A stretch of DNA of 59,515 nucleotides from Rummeliibacillus sp. POC4 (GCF_003576525.1 NZ_QWUA01000024.1:1-59515); one strand, 5' to 3'. Shown: positions 26,189-38,089, counted from the stretch's first letter. Notes: generated by a model not told the origin, from the sequence alone. Made by a program: numbers and translations.

Positions 26189-27945
26189 ATGATGAATGCA
26201 CAAGTTCCACTAAAGAAACAACAATCTGCAACTGATCAAGAAGTTGATCAAGAATGTAAGGCCAGTAAAACGGGTGCAGAGATTTTTGTCGAATCGTTGC
26301 AAAACCAAGATGTTGAAATAATATTCGGATATCCAGGTGGAGCCGTCTTACCATTATATGACGCAATTTACCGTAATCCGATTAAGCATATACTTGCTCG
26401 CCATGAACAAGGTGCTATTCATGCAGCTGAAGGTTATGCAAGAGTATCAGGGAAACCTGGGGTAGTCATTGCGACTTCTGGACCAGGTGCTACTAACTTA
26501 GTTACGGGTATCACTGATGCGATGATGGATTCTTTACCACTCGTTGTATTTACAGGTCAAGTTGCGACAACTGTTGTTGGTACGGATGCTTTCCAAGAAG
26601 CGGATATTATCGGAATTACTCAACCGATTACAAAACACAATTATCAAGTGAAAAATGTTCAGGACCTACCAAGAATCGTCAAAGAAGCTTTTCATATAGC
26701 TTCAACTGGACGTAAAGGACCTGTAGTCGTTGATATTCCAAAGAATATTGCAAATGCCATTTTTGATGTAGATGCAGTACAAGAAGCAACAATCAACTTG
26801 CCAGGCTATCAACCAACTTTACATCCAAACTATTTGCAAATTAAAAAAGCCGTAACATTGCTTAGTCAAGCAAAACAACCAGTCGTATTAGTTGGAGCGG
26901 GTGTGTTAGCAGCTGATGCATCAAAAGAATTAACTGAATTTGTAGAAAAATATAAATTCCCAGTAGTTAATACGCTTTTGGGCCTTGGTAGCATTGATGG
27001 AGATCATGAACTTTTCCTTGGAATGGCAGGTATGCATGGAACATTTACAGCTAATATGGCTATCAATAATTGCGACGTACTATTAAATATTGGTTCTCGC
27101 TTTGATGACCGTTTAACAGGTAATCTTAAGAAATTTGCGCCAAATGCAAAAGTTATTCATATCGATATTGATCCAGCTGAAATTGGTAAGAATGTACCTA
27201 CTGAAATTCCAATTGTAGCTGATGCTAAAGAAGCATTACGGTCATTGTTGGAACAACCATTTGAAGCTCAAGATTTAACTCTTTGGCATGAATATTTACA
27301 CGAATGCCAAGAACAATATCCACTTTGGTATGGTGAAGATGGAGATGAAGCGATTTATCCACAATATGCAGTTGAAACGATTCATCGCCTTACTGATGGT
27401 GAAGCTATTATTACTACCGATGTAGGTCAACATCAAATGTGGACTGCTCAATATTATCAATTTAAAAAAGACCATCATTGGGTAACATCAGGTGGTTTAG
27501 GAACAATGGGCTTCGGTTTCCCAGCAGCAATTGGTGCTCAATTTGCTCATCCTGATCAAACAGTTATTTCCATCGTTGGTGATGCAGGGTTCCAGATGAC
27601 AATACAAGAACTTGCATTGCTAAAAGAGTTCAAATTACCGGTGAAAATATTCATCTTAAATAACAGTTGCTTAGGTATGGTACGTCAATGGCAAGAAACT
27701 TTCTACGAAGAACGTTATTCTTCTTCCTTAATGCCTGTACAGCCAGACTTTGTCAAACTTGCTGAAGCTTATGGTATTAAAGGATACAAAGTAGATAAAG
27801 TGGAAGATGTTGAATCTGTATTTAAAAAAGCAATCGAATCAGATGAACCTGTATTGGTAGACTGTCGCGTAAAAGAATTGACATTAGTCAATCCAATGGT
27901 AGCACCAGGTAAAGGACTATCTGAAATGATTGGAGTGAAAAAAGG

Positions 27946-27949
<4 letters not shown>
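26189..27949 (+). CDS. ilvB: acetolactate synthase large subunit
   Basis: ThDP enzyme making acetolactate or acetohydroxybutyrate. The 586-residue protein has the catalytic region [17 protein letters not shown] with the ThDP glutamate in [18 protein letters not shown], and the ThDP/Mg motif [15 protein letters not shown]...KIFILNN. About 30 residues before the core are polar and variable. ATG at 26189 follows GGGAGGAG; the next codon is also ATG. It overlaps ilvN by 4 bases. Confidence 0.96.
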
Positions 27950-29528
<1,579 letters not shown>

Positions 29529-29572
29529 GAAGCTGCTTTTAAACTAAAAAGCTTTATAAATAGAAAACAAAT

Positions 29573-29604
29573 CTTAAAGAAGCAAGGTCTCTTGCTTCTT
29601 TAAG
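29573..29604 (+). terminator. perfect 14-bp hairpin between ilvC and leuB
   Basis: CTTAAAGAAGCAAG / CTTGCTTCTTTAAG with loop GTCT, but the following sequence (TAAATTTAATAG) lacks a real T-run. It may be a weak terminator or an RNA processing/stability element separating ilvBNC from leuBCD. Confidence 0.6.
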
Positions 29605-29670
29605 TAAATTTAATAGAATATTTTCTTTATCTATTATGTTAAAAGGTTAAGTATTTGAGGGGGAGATATT

Positions 29671-30771
29671 ATGGAAAAGAAAATCACGGTTTTACCCGGT
29701 GATGGTATTGGACCTGAAGTTGTTGCTTCAGCTGTAGAAGTATTAAAAGCTGTAGGAAAAAGATTTCAACATACATTTCATATCGCTTACGCAACGATTG
29801 GAGGTGCAGCAATCGATCAACATGAAGATCCACTTCCAAAAGAAACAATTGAGTTATGCGAACAAAGCGACGCGCTACTTTTAGGCGCAGTTGGGGGTCC
29901 AAAATGGGATCATAACCCAGCTGAACTAAGACCTGAAAAAGGCTTGCTCCGTATTCGTAAGCATTTTGATCTATTTTCAAATCTTCGTCCTGTACAGGCG
30001 ATTCCATCTCTCATAAAATCTTCTCCTCTAAAAGATGATTTAGTAAATAAAGTAGATCTACTAATTGTTCGAGAGTTAACAGGAGGTTTATATTTTGGTG
30101 AACCCCGAAAACGCACAAACGATGAAGCGTTAGATTCCCTAGTATATAGCCGTCCTGAAATTGAACGAATAGTTGAAAATGCATTTGAATTAGCAAAAGT
30201 AAGAAAAGGTAAGCTTACTTCTGTTGATAAAGCTAATGTACTTGATACTTCTAGATTATGGAGACAAATTGTCGATGAGAAAAAAGAAAAATATCCAGAA
30301 GTAGAAGTTGAGCATAGTTTAGTCGACTCAACTGCTATGAAGCTTATTACAAACCCAGGTGCATATGATGTCATCGTCACAGAAAATATGTTTGGCGATA
30401 TTTTAAGTGATGAAGCATCAGTTATTACTGGATCACTTGGAGTACTTCCTTCTGCAAGTATTCGTTCTGATAATTTTGGTTTATATGAACCAGTCCACGG
30501 TTCTGCACCTGAAATTGCAGGAAAAGGAATTGCAAATCCAGCAGCAACGATTTTATCTGTTGCGATGATGCTTCGCTATTCATTTGGTTTACATGAAGAG
30601 GCTGCAGAAATAGAACGTGCAGTAAACGCAGTATACAGTGATGGCTACTATACTGCTGATCTTGCAACACCAGGAAGCCGTTCACTTACAACCAATGAAT
30701 GGACAGAAAAAGTACTAAATGAGCTTGATACTAGTTTTGTTTCAGATAGTATTATGACTACTTATATATAG
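29671..30771 (+). CDS. leuB: 3-isopropylmalate dehydrogenase
   Basis: Oxidative decarboxylation in leucine synthesis. 366 residues; LPGDGIGPEV near the start, RELTGGLYFGEPR, the Mg/substrate signature NMFGDILSDEASVITGSLGVLPSA, and HGSAPEIAGKGIANP are present. It follows ilvC by 142 bases holding only a hairpin; leuA, normally between them in B. subtilis, is missing. GGGGGAG ribosome site. Confidence 0.96.
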   Translation: MEKKITVLPGDGIGPEVVASAVEVLKAVGKRFQHTFHIAYATIGGAAIDQHEDPLPKETIELCEQSDALLLGAVGGPKWDHNPAELRPEKGLLRIRKHFDLFSNLRPVQAIPSLIKSSPLKDDLVNKVDLLIVRELTGGLYFGEPRKRTNDEALDSLVYSRPEIERIVENAFELAKVRKGKLTSVDKANVLDTSRLWRQIVDEKKEKYPEVEVEHSLVDSTAMKLITNPGAYDVIVTENMFGDILSDEASVITGSLGVLPSASIRSDNFGLYEPVHGSAPEIAGKGIANPAATILSVAMMLRYSFGLHEEAAEIERAVNAVYSDGYYTADLATPGSRSLTTNEWTEKVLNELDTSFVSDSIMTTYI

Positions 30772-30788
30772 GAAAAAGGTGAAGAATA

Positions 30789-32198
30789 ATGGGGAAAAAT
30801 ATTATAGAAAAAGTATGGGACCAACATGTAGTATACCATGAGGATGGTAAACCAGATTTACTCTACATCGATCTTCATTTAATTCACGAAGTTACCTCAC
30901 CTCAAGCTTTTGAAGGACTTCGCCTAAATAATCGCAAAGTACGTCGACCAGATCTTTGCTTTGCAACGATGGATCATAACGTACCAACGCGTAATTTACC
31001 TATTATCAATGATCCGATTGCGAAAACACAGATCAACACATTAGCTAAAAACTGTGAAGAATTCGGCATTCAATTAGCAGATATGGGTCACCCAGATCAA
31101 GGGATAGTTCATGTAATTGGACCACAACTTGGTTTAACACAACCAGGTAAAACAATTGTATGTGGGGATTCACATACATCTACTCACGGTGCTTTTGGTG
31201 CTATAGCATTTGGTATCGGTACGAGTGAAGTAGAACATGTCTTATCTACTCAAACACTATGGCAAAGCAAACCTAAAACGATGCAAATACATGTAGAAGG
31301 TGAACTTGGCTTTGGTGTAACAGCTAAAGACATTATTCTTGCCATCATCGCTAAATTTGGTATCGATGTAGGTACTGGACATATCGTTGAGTTTACTGGT
31401 GACGCTATTCATAAGTTGTCAATGGAAGAACGTATGACAATTTGTAATATGTCGATTGAAGCTGGAGCAAAAGCGGGTTTGATCAGCCCTGATGATATAA
31501 CTGTTGACTATATTAAAGGACGTCGCTATGCCCCACAAGGTGAAAAATTTGAAGAAGCTAAACAATACTGGTTATCTTTAGCATCTGATGCGGATGCAAC
31601 ATATGACAAAACGCTAGTTATTCAAACTTCAGAAATTGAACCGTTCGTAACATGGGGGACAAATCCTTCAATGGGTAGTGGGATATCAAAATCCGTACCG
31701 TATGCTTCAGATTTTAAAGATGAATCAGATAAACAATCATTACAAAAAGCGCTAACATATATGGATTTACAAGAAGGTACACCGTTAACAGACATTGAAA
31801 TTCAACACGTGTTTATCGGTTCTTGTACCAACTCCCGTTTACACGATTTACGCGCTGCAGCTGCAGTGATTCAAGGTAAACACGTTCATCCAAATGTTCG
31901 AGCAATCGTTGTTCCGGGCTCATATTCAGTGAAAAAACAAGCGGAAGAAGAAGGATTAGATAAGATTTTCATAGAAGCTGGTTTCGAATGGCGTGAATCA
32001 GGATGTAGTATGTGTCTAGCTATGAATGAGGATGTAGTTCCTGCAGGTGAAAGATGTGCTTCAACTTCAAATCGTAATTTCGAAGGACGACAAGGTGCAG
32101 GTTCAAGAACCCATTTAGTCAGTCCACCAATGGCTGCAGCAGCTGCAATTGCTGGTCATTTTGTAGATGTTCGTGAAATCATGAATGTACCTGTGTGA
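30789..32198 (+). CDS. leuC: 3-isopropylmalate dehydratase large subunit
   Basis: Aconitase-family subunit that isomerises isopropylmalate with LeuD. 469 residues. [4Fe-4S] cysteines lie in [12 protein letters not shown] and [25 protein letters not shown] and NRNFEGRQG are typical. It begins 17 bases after leuB and is followed by leuD after 14 bases, all in one operon. Confidence 0.97.
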   Translation: MGKNIIEKVWDQHVVYHEDGKPDLLYIDLHLIHEVTSPQAFEGLRLNNRKVRRPDLCFATMDHNVPTRNLPIINDPIAKTQINTLAKNCEEFGIQLADMGHPDQGIVHVIGPQLGLTQPGKTIVCGDSHTSTHGAFGAIAFGIGTSEVEHVLSTQTLWQSKPKTMQIHVEGELGFGVTAKDIILAIIAKFGIDVGTGHIVEFTGDAIHKLSMEERMTICNMSIEAGAKAGLISPDDITVDYIKGRRYAPQGEKFEEAKQYWLSLASDADATYDKTLVIQTSEIEPFVTWGTNPSMGSGISKSVPYASDFKDESDKQSLQKALTYMDLQEGTPLTDIEIQHVFIGSCTNSRLHDLRAAAAVIQGKHVHPNVRAIVVPGSYSVKKQAEEEGLDKIFIEAGFEWRESGCSMCLAMNEDVVPAGERCASTSNRNFEGRQGAGSRTHLVSPPMAAAAAIAGHFVDVREIMNVPV

Positions 32199-32212
32199 TG
32201 GAGGCGTAAAAT

Positions 32213-32800
32213 ATGGAACCTATTAATGTTGTAAAGAGTGTAATCACTCCTTTAAATCGAAAAAATGTCGATACCGATCAAATTATTTCAAAAGAATTTT
32301 TAAAACGCATCGAACGCACAGGTTTTGGACAGTATGTCTTTTACCATTGGCGCTTCGACCAAAATGGTAACCCGATTGAAGACTTTGTTTTAAATCAACC
32401 GCAATATAAAGGATCTAAAATCTTAGTGGCACATGAAAACTTTGGTTGTGGTTCATCTCGTGAACATGCACCATGGGCAATTTTAGATTATGGATTTAAT
32501 GTAGTCGTAGCACCAAGCTTCGCGGATATCTTCCATAATAACTGTTTCAAGAATGGTATCTTACCAATCGAATTAAAAGTACCAGAAATTGAAGAGCTAT
32601 TAGCAAAAGGTGAACAATCCGCACTAGAAGCTGAAGTAAATCTAGAAGCGCAAACCTTAACAGCTGACGGAAAAGAATATCACTTTGATATCGATCCATA
32701 TTATAAAGAAATGTTACTTAACGGCTGGGATGAAATCGCACTCACTTTCAAATATGAAGATGCAATCGAAAAATTTGAAGCAAATCGAGTTGCGTTTTAG
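32213..32800 (+). CDS. leuD: 3-isopropylmalate dehydratase small subunit
   Basis: Swivelling-domain partner of LeuC. 195 residues with NVDTDQIISKEFLKRIERTGFG, the GCGSSREHAPWAI active loop, and FHNNCFKNGILPI. Last gene of the ilv-leu operon; a terminator follows. Confidence 0.97.
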   Translation: MEPINVVKSVITPLNRKNVDTDQIISKEFLKRIERTGFGQYVFYHWRFDQNGNPIEDFVLNQPQYKGSKILVAHENFGCGSSREHAPWAILDYGFNVVVAPSFADIFHNNCFKNGILPIELKVPEIEELLAKGEQSALEAEVNLEAQTLTADGKEYHFDIDPYYKEMLLNGWDEIALTFKYEDAIEKFEANRVAF

Positions 32801-32858
32801 AAAAGCTTTATAAACTAGTATTATGAAAGTATATAATCAAATAATATCTTAAAAATGA

Positions 32859-32906
32859 AAGCCATGAAAATTTCTCAATCTCTAAAATTTTCATGGCTTG
32901 TTTTTG
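32859..32906 (+). terminator. intrinsic terminator of the ilv-leu operon
   Basis: Fifteen-bp stem AAGCCATGAAAATTT / AAATTTTCATGGCTT, then GTTTTTG. Confidence 0.9.
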
Positions 32907-32914
32907 CTCTATAT

Positions 32915-32929
32915 AAAATTCAGAAAATT
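32915..32929. promoter_or_regulatory. candidate CodY box upstream of the amidase
   Basis: AAAATTCAGAAAATT matches 13 of 15 CodY consensus positions, including the whole CAGAAAATT half. The identical 15-mer occurs before amtB (55719-55733), which makes pure chance less likely. Confidence 0.5.
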
Positions 32930-33038
32930 GTATAAAATAACTAATTAAGATATTGTAAATTTACACATTTTCTAATGTTATTCATGTTAGAATTTATTAC
33001 AATTAATGCTATAAAATGAATTATAGGAGTTGGGCTGT

Positions 33039-34220
33039 ATGGATTATGGTGCATTTATAAATGAAGAATTTACTTTGAAACCACATTCTAGTGGGAAACT
33101 TGATAATTTAACATTTGCAGTGAAAGATGTTTATAACATAAAAGACTACAAGAATACAGCAGGTAATCCTAAATGGTTTGAAACTCATGCCCCTTCCAAT
33201 AAAACAGCTAGAGCTTTAACCATGTTATTAGAGGAGGGAGCAACTCTTTCGGGTATAACGATTACGGATGAATTGATGTTCAGCCTAAATGGAGAAAATA
33301 TACATTATGGGACACCGGTAAATCCTATTGACATGAATCGGATTCCAGGTGGTTCTTCTAGTGGTTCTGCAGTTGCTGTGGCAGCAGGTCTCGTAGATTT
33401 CTCGATAGGGACAGATACAGGTGGTTCCGTACGATTACCTTCATCTTATTGCGGGGTATACGGAATGCGTCCTTCCCACAATGACGTACCAATTGAGCAA
33501 GTCATACCACTTGCCCCAAGTTTTGATACGGTGGGATGGATGGCACGAGATTTAGAAACACTTATAAAAGTGGGGGACATTCTTTTACCTAAGGCGACAA
33601 CTCCTAAAATAGATAAAATTTTGTTAGAGGAACAATGTTGGAGTTTTGTACAAGAACCTTATCAAACAATCCTTAAAGACGTTGTAGAAAATCTTCCATT
33701 TGAAAAAACGTACATAAATGTTACAGAAGGTGACTTATCTGAATGGACAAATTTGTTTAAAACCATTCAAGGAAAAGAAGCTTGGGATATTCATGGGGAA
33801 TGGATTGAAAAATACAATCCACCGTTTGCACCAGCCATAGCTGATCGTTTTAAGAAAGCAAGTGAAGTGACGAAAGAGGACTATGAAGCTGCAAAGAGAA
33901 AACAAAATGAAATTATACTCAAAATGTGTGGAATTTTAAGTAATGATACGATTTTAATCGTACCAACTACAGCTACTGCCGCTCCTTTAAAAGGAGAAGA
34001 TGCTTCATCTGTCGAAAAAACAAGAGCACAAGCATTAAAGATCAACTCCATAGCAGGTCTAGCGGAATTACCTCAAGTCACAATACCAATTCAAACAAAT
34101 GATGGATTGTCTATTGGACTATCACTAATAGCTGGAAAACATTTTGATCGATCATTGTTACAATTCGTCGCTCAACATCTATTGGGTGCGAAAGAAGGTA
34201 AGTTTACTTCTAATAAATAA
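33039..34220 (+). CDS. amidase (amidase-signature family)
   Basis: A 393-residue amide hydrolase with the Ser-cisSer-Lys triad visible: K29 in FAVKDVY, S106 in PGGSSSGSAVAVAAG, and nucleophile S130 in GTDTGGSVRLP. It resembles short GatA-like or aryl-acylamidase members; too short and too isolated to be GatA itself. Substrate unknown. ATG at 33039 follows AGGAG at 33025-33029. Next to a gamma-glutamyltransferase 22 bases downstream, so a role in releasing nitrogen from amides or gamma-glutamyl compounds is a fair guess. Confidence 0.87.
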   Translation: MDYGAFINEEFTLKPHSSGKLDNLTFAVKDVYNIKDYKNTAGNPKWFETHAPSNKTARALTMLLEEGATLSGITITDELMFSLNGENIHYGTPVNPIDMNRIPGGSSSGSAVAVAAGLVDFSIGTDTGGSVRLPSSYCGVYGMRPSHNDVPIEQVIPLAPSFDTVGWMARDLETLIKVGDILLPKATTPKIDKILLEEQCWSFVQEPYQTILKDVVENLPFEKTYINVTEGDLSEWTNLFKTIQGKEAWDIHGEWIEKYNPPFAPAIADRFKKASEVTKEDYEAAKRKQNEIILKMCGILSNDTILIVPTTATAAPLKGEDASSVEKTRAQALKINSIAGLAELPQVTIPIQTNDGLSIGLSLIAGKHFDRSLLQFVAQHLLGAKEGKFTSNK

Positions 34221-34242
34221 ATTAACTAAGGGGTGTTTGGAG

Positions 34243-35880
34243 ATGACTTTACAATACCGTTCAACGGCAATGGGACAGTCTGCAATGGTGACTACGCCAC
34301 ATTATTTAGCTTCTCAGGCTGCATTATCTATTTTAAAACAAGGGGGAAATGCAGTTGAAGCTATGATTGCTGCTGCTTCAACAATCGGAGTTGTTTATCC
34401 TCATATGAATGGTATTGGAGGAGACAACTTTTGGTTAATCTACAATGCAAAAAAAGGTGAATTGAAGGCGATTAATAGTAGTGGTCGCTCCAGTGAAAAT
34501 ACTTCTATTGATTTTTATAAGAAAAAAGGATTTGAGAAAATTCCTTCTCGAGGCCCTCTTGCAGCAAATACAGTACCTGGAGCAATCGCTGGATGGCAAA
34601 AAGCGTATGATTATTCCAAAGAAGAAATAGGTGGACAATTGCAGTTTAACCTATTATTAAGTGAGGCCATACATTATGCAAAAGATGGCTTTCCGGTTAC
34701 TCCTAGTCAAAGTTCTTGGACAAAAGTCAATTTAGATCCAGGTGATCAAGAGTTTCGAGCATTAGGGCGCTTTGATGAATTTTGCAGAATATTTTTAAAC
34801 AATGGAAATGCGTATGAGCCAGGTCAAATTATGAAGCAAAGTGATCTCGCAGATACATTAGAAAATATAGCGCAATTTGGTGCGGACTATTTTTACAAAA
34901 GTGATTTTACAGCGAATTTAGTTAAAAATTTAAAAGAACAAGGTGGCATTTTAACGGAGGCAGATTTTCATGCACACTGTGCCGATTTTGTAGACCCATT
35001 ATCAGTTGATTATCGAAGGTATCAAGTTTACAATTTACCACCAAATACTCAAGGTTTAGCATCTTTATCAATATTAAATATTCTTGAAAATATAGACTTA
35101 TCTAATGTAGAAGAGGGGAGTGGGGAATACTACCATTACTTAGTGGAAGCGATTAAGTGTGCATTTAGAGACAGAGATGATTATATAACCGATCCAGATT
35201 TCACAAATATACCAATTGATGAATTATTAAGTAAAAAACGTGGTAAGCTATATGCTGATCAGATTAAATCAAGCGAAAAGCCACAAGCATTAGTGAAACT
35301 CGATCCAAAAGGTGATACTGTTTGGATGGGGATTGTTGATGATGAAGGAAATGCTGTAAGCTTTATCCAAAGTATTTATCATGAATTTGGTTCAGGCATT
35401 ATTCCAAAAGGAACAGGAGTGTTGCTTCAAAATCGTGGGAGCTTCTTTTCATTAGACAATAATCATCTGAATGCACTTAAACCGCGAAAACGACCATTTC
35501 ATACATTAAATCCTGCTATGTTATTACATAATGGAAAGCCAAAACTAATTTACGGTACGATGGGTGGCGAAGGTCAACCTCAGACACAAGCAATGCTTGT
35601 AACACGTATCATTGATTATGGGATGAATGTTCAACAAGCAATCGAAGCACCACGGTTTTTGTACGGAAGGACATGGGGAGCCGCTTCCAACACTTTAAAA
35701 TTAGAATCCCGTATAACTGGAAATGTCATCAATGATTTGCTATCAAAAGGTCATGAAATCGAGATTCTTGAACCATTTACAGAAGTTATGGGCCATGCAG
35801 GTGCTATATGGATTGCAGAAAATGAAGTGAAATATGGAGGGGCTGATCCTAGAGGTGACGGCATTGCAATAGGTTATTAA
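34243..35880 (+). CDS. gamma-glutamyltransferase family protein (YwrD-like)
   Basis: A 545-residue Ntn hydrolase precursor. AASTIGVVYPHMNGIGGDNFW is the N-terminal substrate region. The autoprocessing threonine, start of the small chain, is probably T359 in GDTVWMGIVDDEGNAVSF, where the family has a conserved Thr before the VDxxGNAVS motif. No signal peptide is visible, so it is probably cytoplasmic like YwrD of B. subtilis. In B. subtilis ywrD also lies beside the chromate-transporter pair. ATG at 34243 follows AGGGGTG/TTGGAG; the upstream frame overlaps the amidase and is rejected. Confidence 0.88.
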   Translation: MTLQYRSTAMGQSAMVTTPHYLASQAALSILKQGGNAVEAMIAAASTIGVVYPHMNGIGGDNFWLIYNAKKGELKAINSSGRSSENTSIDFYKKKGFEKIPSRGPLAANTVPGAIAGWQKAYDYSKEEIGGQLQFNLLLSEAIHYAKDGFPVTPSQSSWTKVNLDPGDQEFRALGRFDEFCRIFLNNGNAYEPGQIMKQSDLADTLENIAQFGADYFYKSDFTANLVKNLKEQGGILTEADFHAHCADFVDPLSVDYRRYQVYNLPPNTQGLASLSILNILENIDLSNVEEGSGEYYHYLVEAIKCAFRDRDDYITDPDFTNIPIDELLSKKRGKLYADQIKSSEKPQALVKLDPKGDTVWMGIVDDEGNAVSFIQSIYHEFGSGIIPKGTGVLLQNRGSFFSLDNNHLNALKPRKRPFHTLNPAMLLHNGKPKLIYGTMGGEGQPQTQAMLVTRIIDYGMNVQQAIEAPRFLYGRTWGAASNTLKLESRITGNVINDLLSKGHEIEILEPFTEVMGHAGAIWIAENEVKYGGADPRGDGIAIGY

Positions 35881-35890
35881 GGAGGCCAAT

Positions 35891-36442
35891 ATGGGAAAAC
35901 AACAAGAAATATTCATCGCCTTTTTCCGCTCTGGTATTTTAGCGTTTGGTGGGGGACCATCTGTAATACCGCTTATACAAAAAGAAGTAGTAGAAAAATA
36001 TAAAATGATGGATGGTGAGGAATTTGCGAATGTTGTTTCAATCGCAAATACTTTACCGGGTCCAATTGCCACTAAATTAGCAGGATATATCGGAAAGCGG
36101 ATGGGAGGAATTTGGGGATGCTTGAATGCTTTAATAGCATCCGTGTTACCGACTGTTTTAGCAATGATTATCCTATTGGCATCACTTACACAGTTTTCAA
36201 AATTTAGCTTTGTAGAAAGCATGACAAAAGGTGTCGTGCCAATCGTAGCAGCGATGATGTTAGGAATGACAGTTGATTTTCTTAAAAAGTCATATAAGAA
36301 ATTAGGCTGGCTGATTGCATTGATTATTTTAATCCCTAGTGCAGTTGGTATTTTATTATTAGGAGTACATCCTGGCATTGTTATTGGAATATTGCTCGTA
36401 CTATCATTAGTACTTCCTGTAAAAGGAGGTCATGAATCTTGA
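35891..36442 (+). CDS. chromate transporter, short-chain CHR subunit 1
   Basis: A 183-residue half of a two-gene ChrA transporter. The CHR signature FGGGPSVIPLIQKEVVEKY is followed by ANTLPGPIATKLAGYIG, then about five or six membrane spans. It starts 10 bases after the GGT stop with GGAGG and overlaps its partner by 4 bases. B. subtilis YwrB/YwrA export chromate as such a pair; the natural substrate may be another anion. Confidence 0.9.
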   Translation: MGKQQEIFIAFFRSGILAFGGGPSVIPLIQKEVVEKYKMMDGEEFANVVSIANTLPGPIATKLAGYIGKRMGGIWGCLNALIASVLPTVLAMIILLASLTQFSKFSFVESMTKGVVPIVAAMMLGMTVDFLKKSYKKLGWLIALIILIPSAVGILLLGVHPGIVIGILLVLSLVLPVKGGHES

Positions 36443-36966
36443 TCTATTGGCAATTACTTTTATCATTTTTTATCTGTAATATATTAGGATATGGCGGAGG
36501 CCCAGCAACAATTCCACTAATTCAACATGATGTCGTAGATAAGTATGGCTGGATGACCAATCATGAATTTAGTAATGCATTAGCTTTCGGAAACTCTCTA
36601 CCTGGTCCAATCGCTACAAAAATGGCAGGCTACATCGGCTACGAACAAGCAGGGATTATTGGTGCGGTTATTGCTTTATTTGCTACCATTGCGCCTTCGC
36701 TTATTATCATGATTCTACTATTAAATATTTTAAATCGATACCGAGATTCCGCTCGTGTAAAACGCTTGTCTACTTTTGTATTACCAGCAATAACTGTATT
36801 AATGGCACAGTTAACATTTGATTTTTTTAATACGTCTAGACAATCTATTGGTATTCTAGTGACGCTCATCTTAGGCGTTATAAGTTATATAGCACTTGAA
36901 AAATTTAAAATCCATCCTGTTTTCGTAATCGTTGTAGGATTAGTAATTGGCGGATTTTTCTTATAG
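36439..36966 (+). CDS. chromate transporter, short-chain CHR subunit 2
   Basis: 175 residues, homologous to the preceding half: GYGGGPATIPLIQHDVVDKY and GNSLPGPIATKMAGYIGYEQ. The two halves are expected to insert with opposite topology and act together. TTG start at 36439 with an excellent AAGGAGGT ribosome site at 36423-36430; it shares TTGA with the previous stop. A terminator follows. Confidence 0.9.
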   Translation: MIYWQLLLSFFICNILGYGGGPATIPLIQHDVVDKYGWMTNHEFSNALAFGNSLPGPIATKMAGYIGYEQAGIIGAVIALFATIAPSLIIMILLLNILNRYRDSARVKRLSTFVLPAITVLMAQLTFDFFNTSRQSIGILVTLILGVISYIALEKFKIHPVFVIVVGLVIGGFFL

Positions 36967-36982
36967 ACAATCTAAGAGAAAT

Positions 36983-37018
36983 GGGGGCTACTCTAATCAA
37001 TGAGTAGCTCTTTTTTTA
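36983..37018 (+). terminator. intrinsic terminator after the chromate transporter
   Basis: GGGCTACTC / GAGTAGCTC stem with an 8-base loop and a run of seven to eight T. The remaining spacer to lutA (about 340 bases) has no gene, only the lut promoter region. Confidence 0.88.
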
Positions 37019-37242
37019 TCTATAAAATTATTTGGATAGATTCCAAGAGTTATGGAAAAACATCCGCTAGCTCTCAAAGCTACTTCAAAAACAAGCACAG
37101 TCCTTCAAAACTAAATCATTCTAAAAATAAACACAAAATAGAGTAATGTTCTTACACTCACCAAATAGCTTAAAATGACAATATTTCAAAAGAGATTTAA
37201 TTACTAAATTAAGTATATAATTCACTTAAATCTACCTAATTG

Positions 37243-37299
37243 ATAGAATTGATTCTATTACCGAAATAGTTTGAAAATATTAAATTATAAGTGTACTAT
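37243..37299 (+). promoter_or_regulatory. lutABC promoter and palindromic operator candidate
   Basis: Promoter TTGAAA (37271-37276), 17-base spacer, TACTAT (37294-37299). Just upstream is a perfect 16-base inverted repeat ATAGAAT-TG-ATTCTAT (37243-37258). In B. subtilis lutABC is repressed by the GntR-type LutR; whether this palindrome is such a site is inference. Confidence 0.55.
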
Positions 37300-37355
37300 A
37301 TTATACATGGATAAGGTCATCTGATGACTGTATGTCCAATGAAGGGGGATTATTA

Positions 37356-38072
37356 ATGAAAGTTTCATTATTTGCAACATGTATAGTAGATATGTTTCAA
37401 ACGGATGTGGGGAAAGCAACAGTAGAACTATTAGAGAGATTAGGCTGTGAAGTTGTATTCCCTAAAGGTCAGGTTTGTTGCGGGCAACCTGCCTATAACT
37501 CAGGCTATGTAAAGAACGCAAAAGAACCAATGAAAAAAATGATTGAAGCTTTTGAAGATGCAGAAGTGATTGTAGCACCATCTGGGTCATGCGCATTCAT
37601 GTTCAAAGAGTATCCAAAAGTATTCAAAGATGATCCTATATATTTTGAAAAAGCAAAAAAAGTCGCAGCAAAAACATATGAATTAACGGATTTTATCGTG
37701 AACGTATTAAAAGTAGAAGATGTGGGTGCAAAGTTAGAAGGAAAAGCTACCTATCACCCTTCATGCCATATGACAAGACTTTTAGGCGTTTCTGAATCTC
37801 CTAGAAAACTACTAAGTCACGTAGATGGATTAGAAATGGTCGAGTTGCCAAATAGTTTTAACTGTTGTGGCTTTGGCGGAACATTCTCAGTGAAAATGGG
37901 CAATATATCCGAACAAATGGTTGATGAAAAGGTAGATTGTACTTTACAAACTGGTGCAGATTATTTAATCGGTGCAGACGGTGGTTGTTTGATGAATATC
38001 GGAGGTCGTATGCAACGTCGCGAGGAAAATGTAAAAGTAATGCATATTGCAGAAGTACTTAATCATCATTAA
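37356..38072 (+). CDS. lutA: lactate utilization protein A (CCG-domain Fe-S protein)
   Basis: Component of the LutABC L-lactate oxidation complex. 238 residues with two cysteine-rich CCG domains: [22 protein letters not shown] and [17 protein letters not shown] at 37356 after AAGGGGG; an in-frame ATG at 37332 precedes that ribosome site. lutB starts 17 bases after the stop. Confidence 0.95.
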   Translation: MKVSLFATCIVDMFQTDVGKATVELLERLGCEVVFPKGQVCCGQPAYNSGYVKNAKEPMKKMIEAFEDAEVIVAPSGSCAFMFKEYPKVFKDDPIYFEKAKKVAAKTYELTDFIVNVLKVEDVGAKLEGKATYHPSCHMTRLLGVSESPRKLLSHVDGLEMVELPNSFNCCGFGGTFSVKMGNISEQMVDEKVDCTLQTGADYLIGADGGCLMNIGGRMQRREENVKVMHIAEVLNHH

Positions 38073-38089
38073 AGAGGGGAGGAAACTAC

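Noticed and set aside
29910-30380. 156-codon minus-strand frame inside leuB
   Set aside because: Composition is Ser/Arg-rich shadow coding opposite a secure leuB.
35743-36378. 211-codon open frame on the minus strand opposite the GGT end and chrA
   Set aside because: Antisense shadow; the plus-strand genes are clear CHR and GGT proteins, and this frame lacks a ribosome site and any recognisable family.
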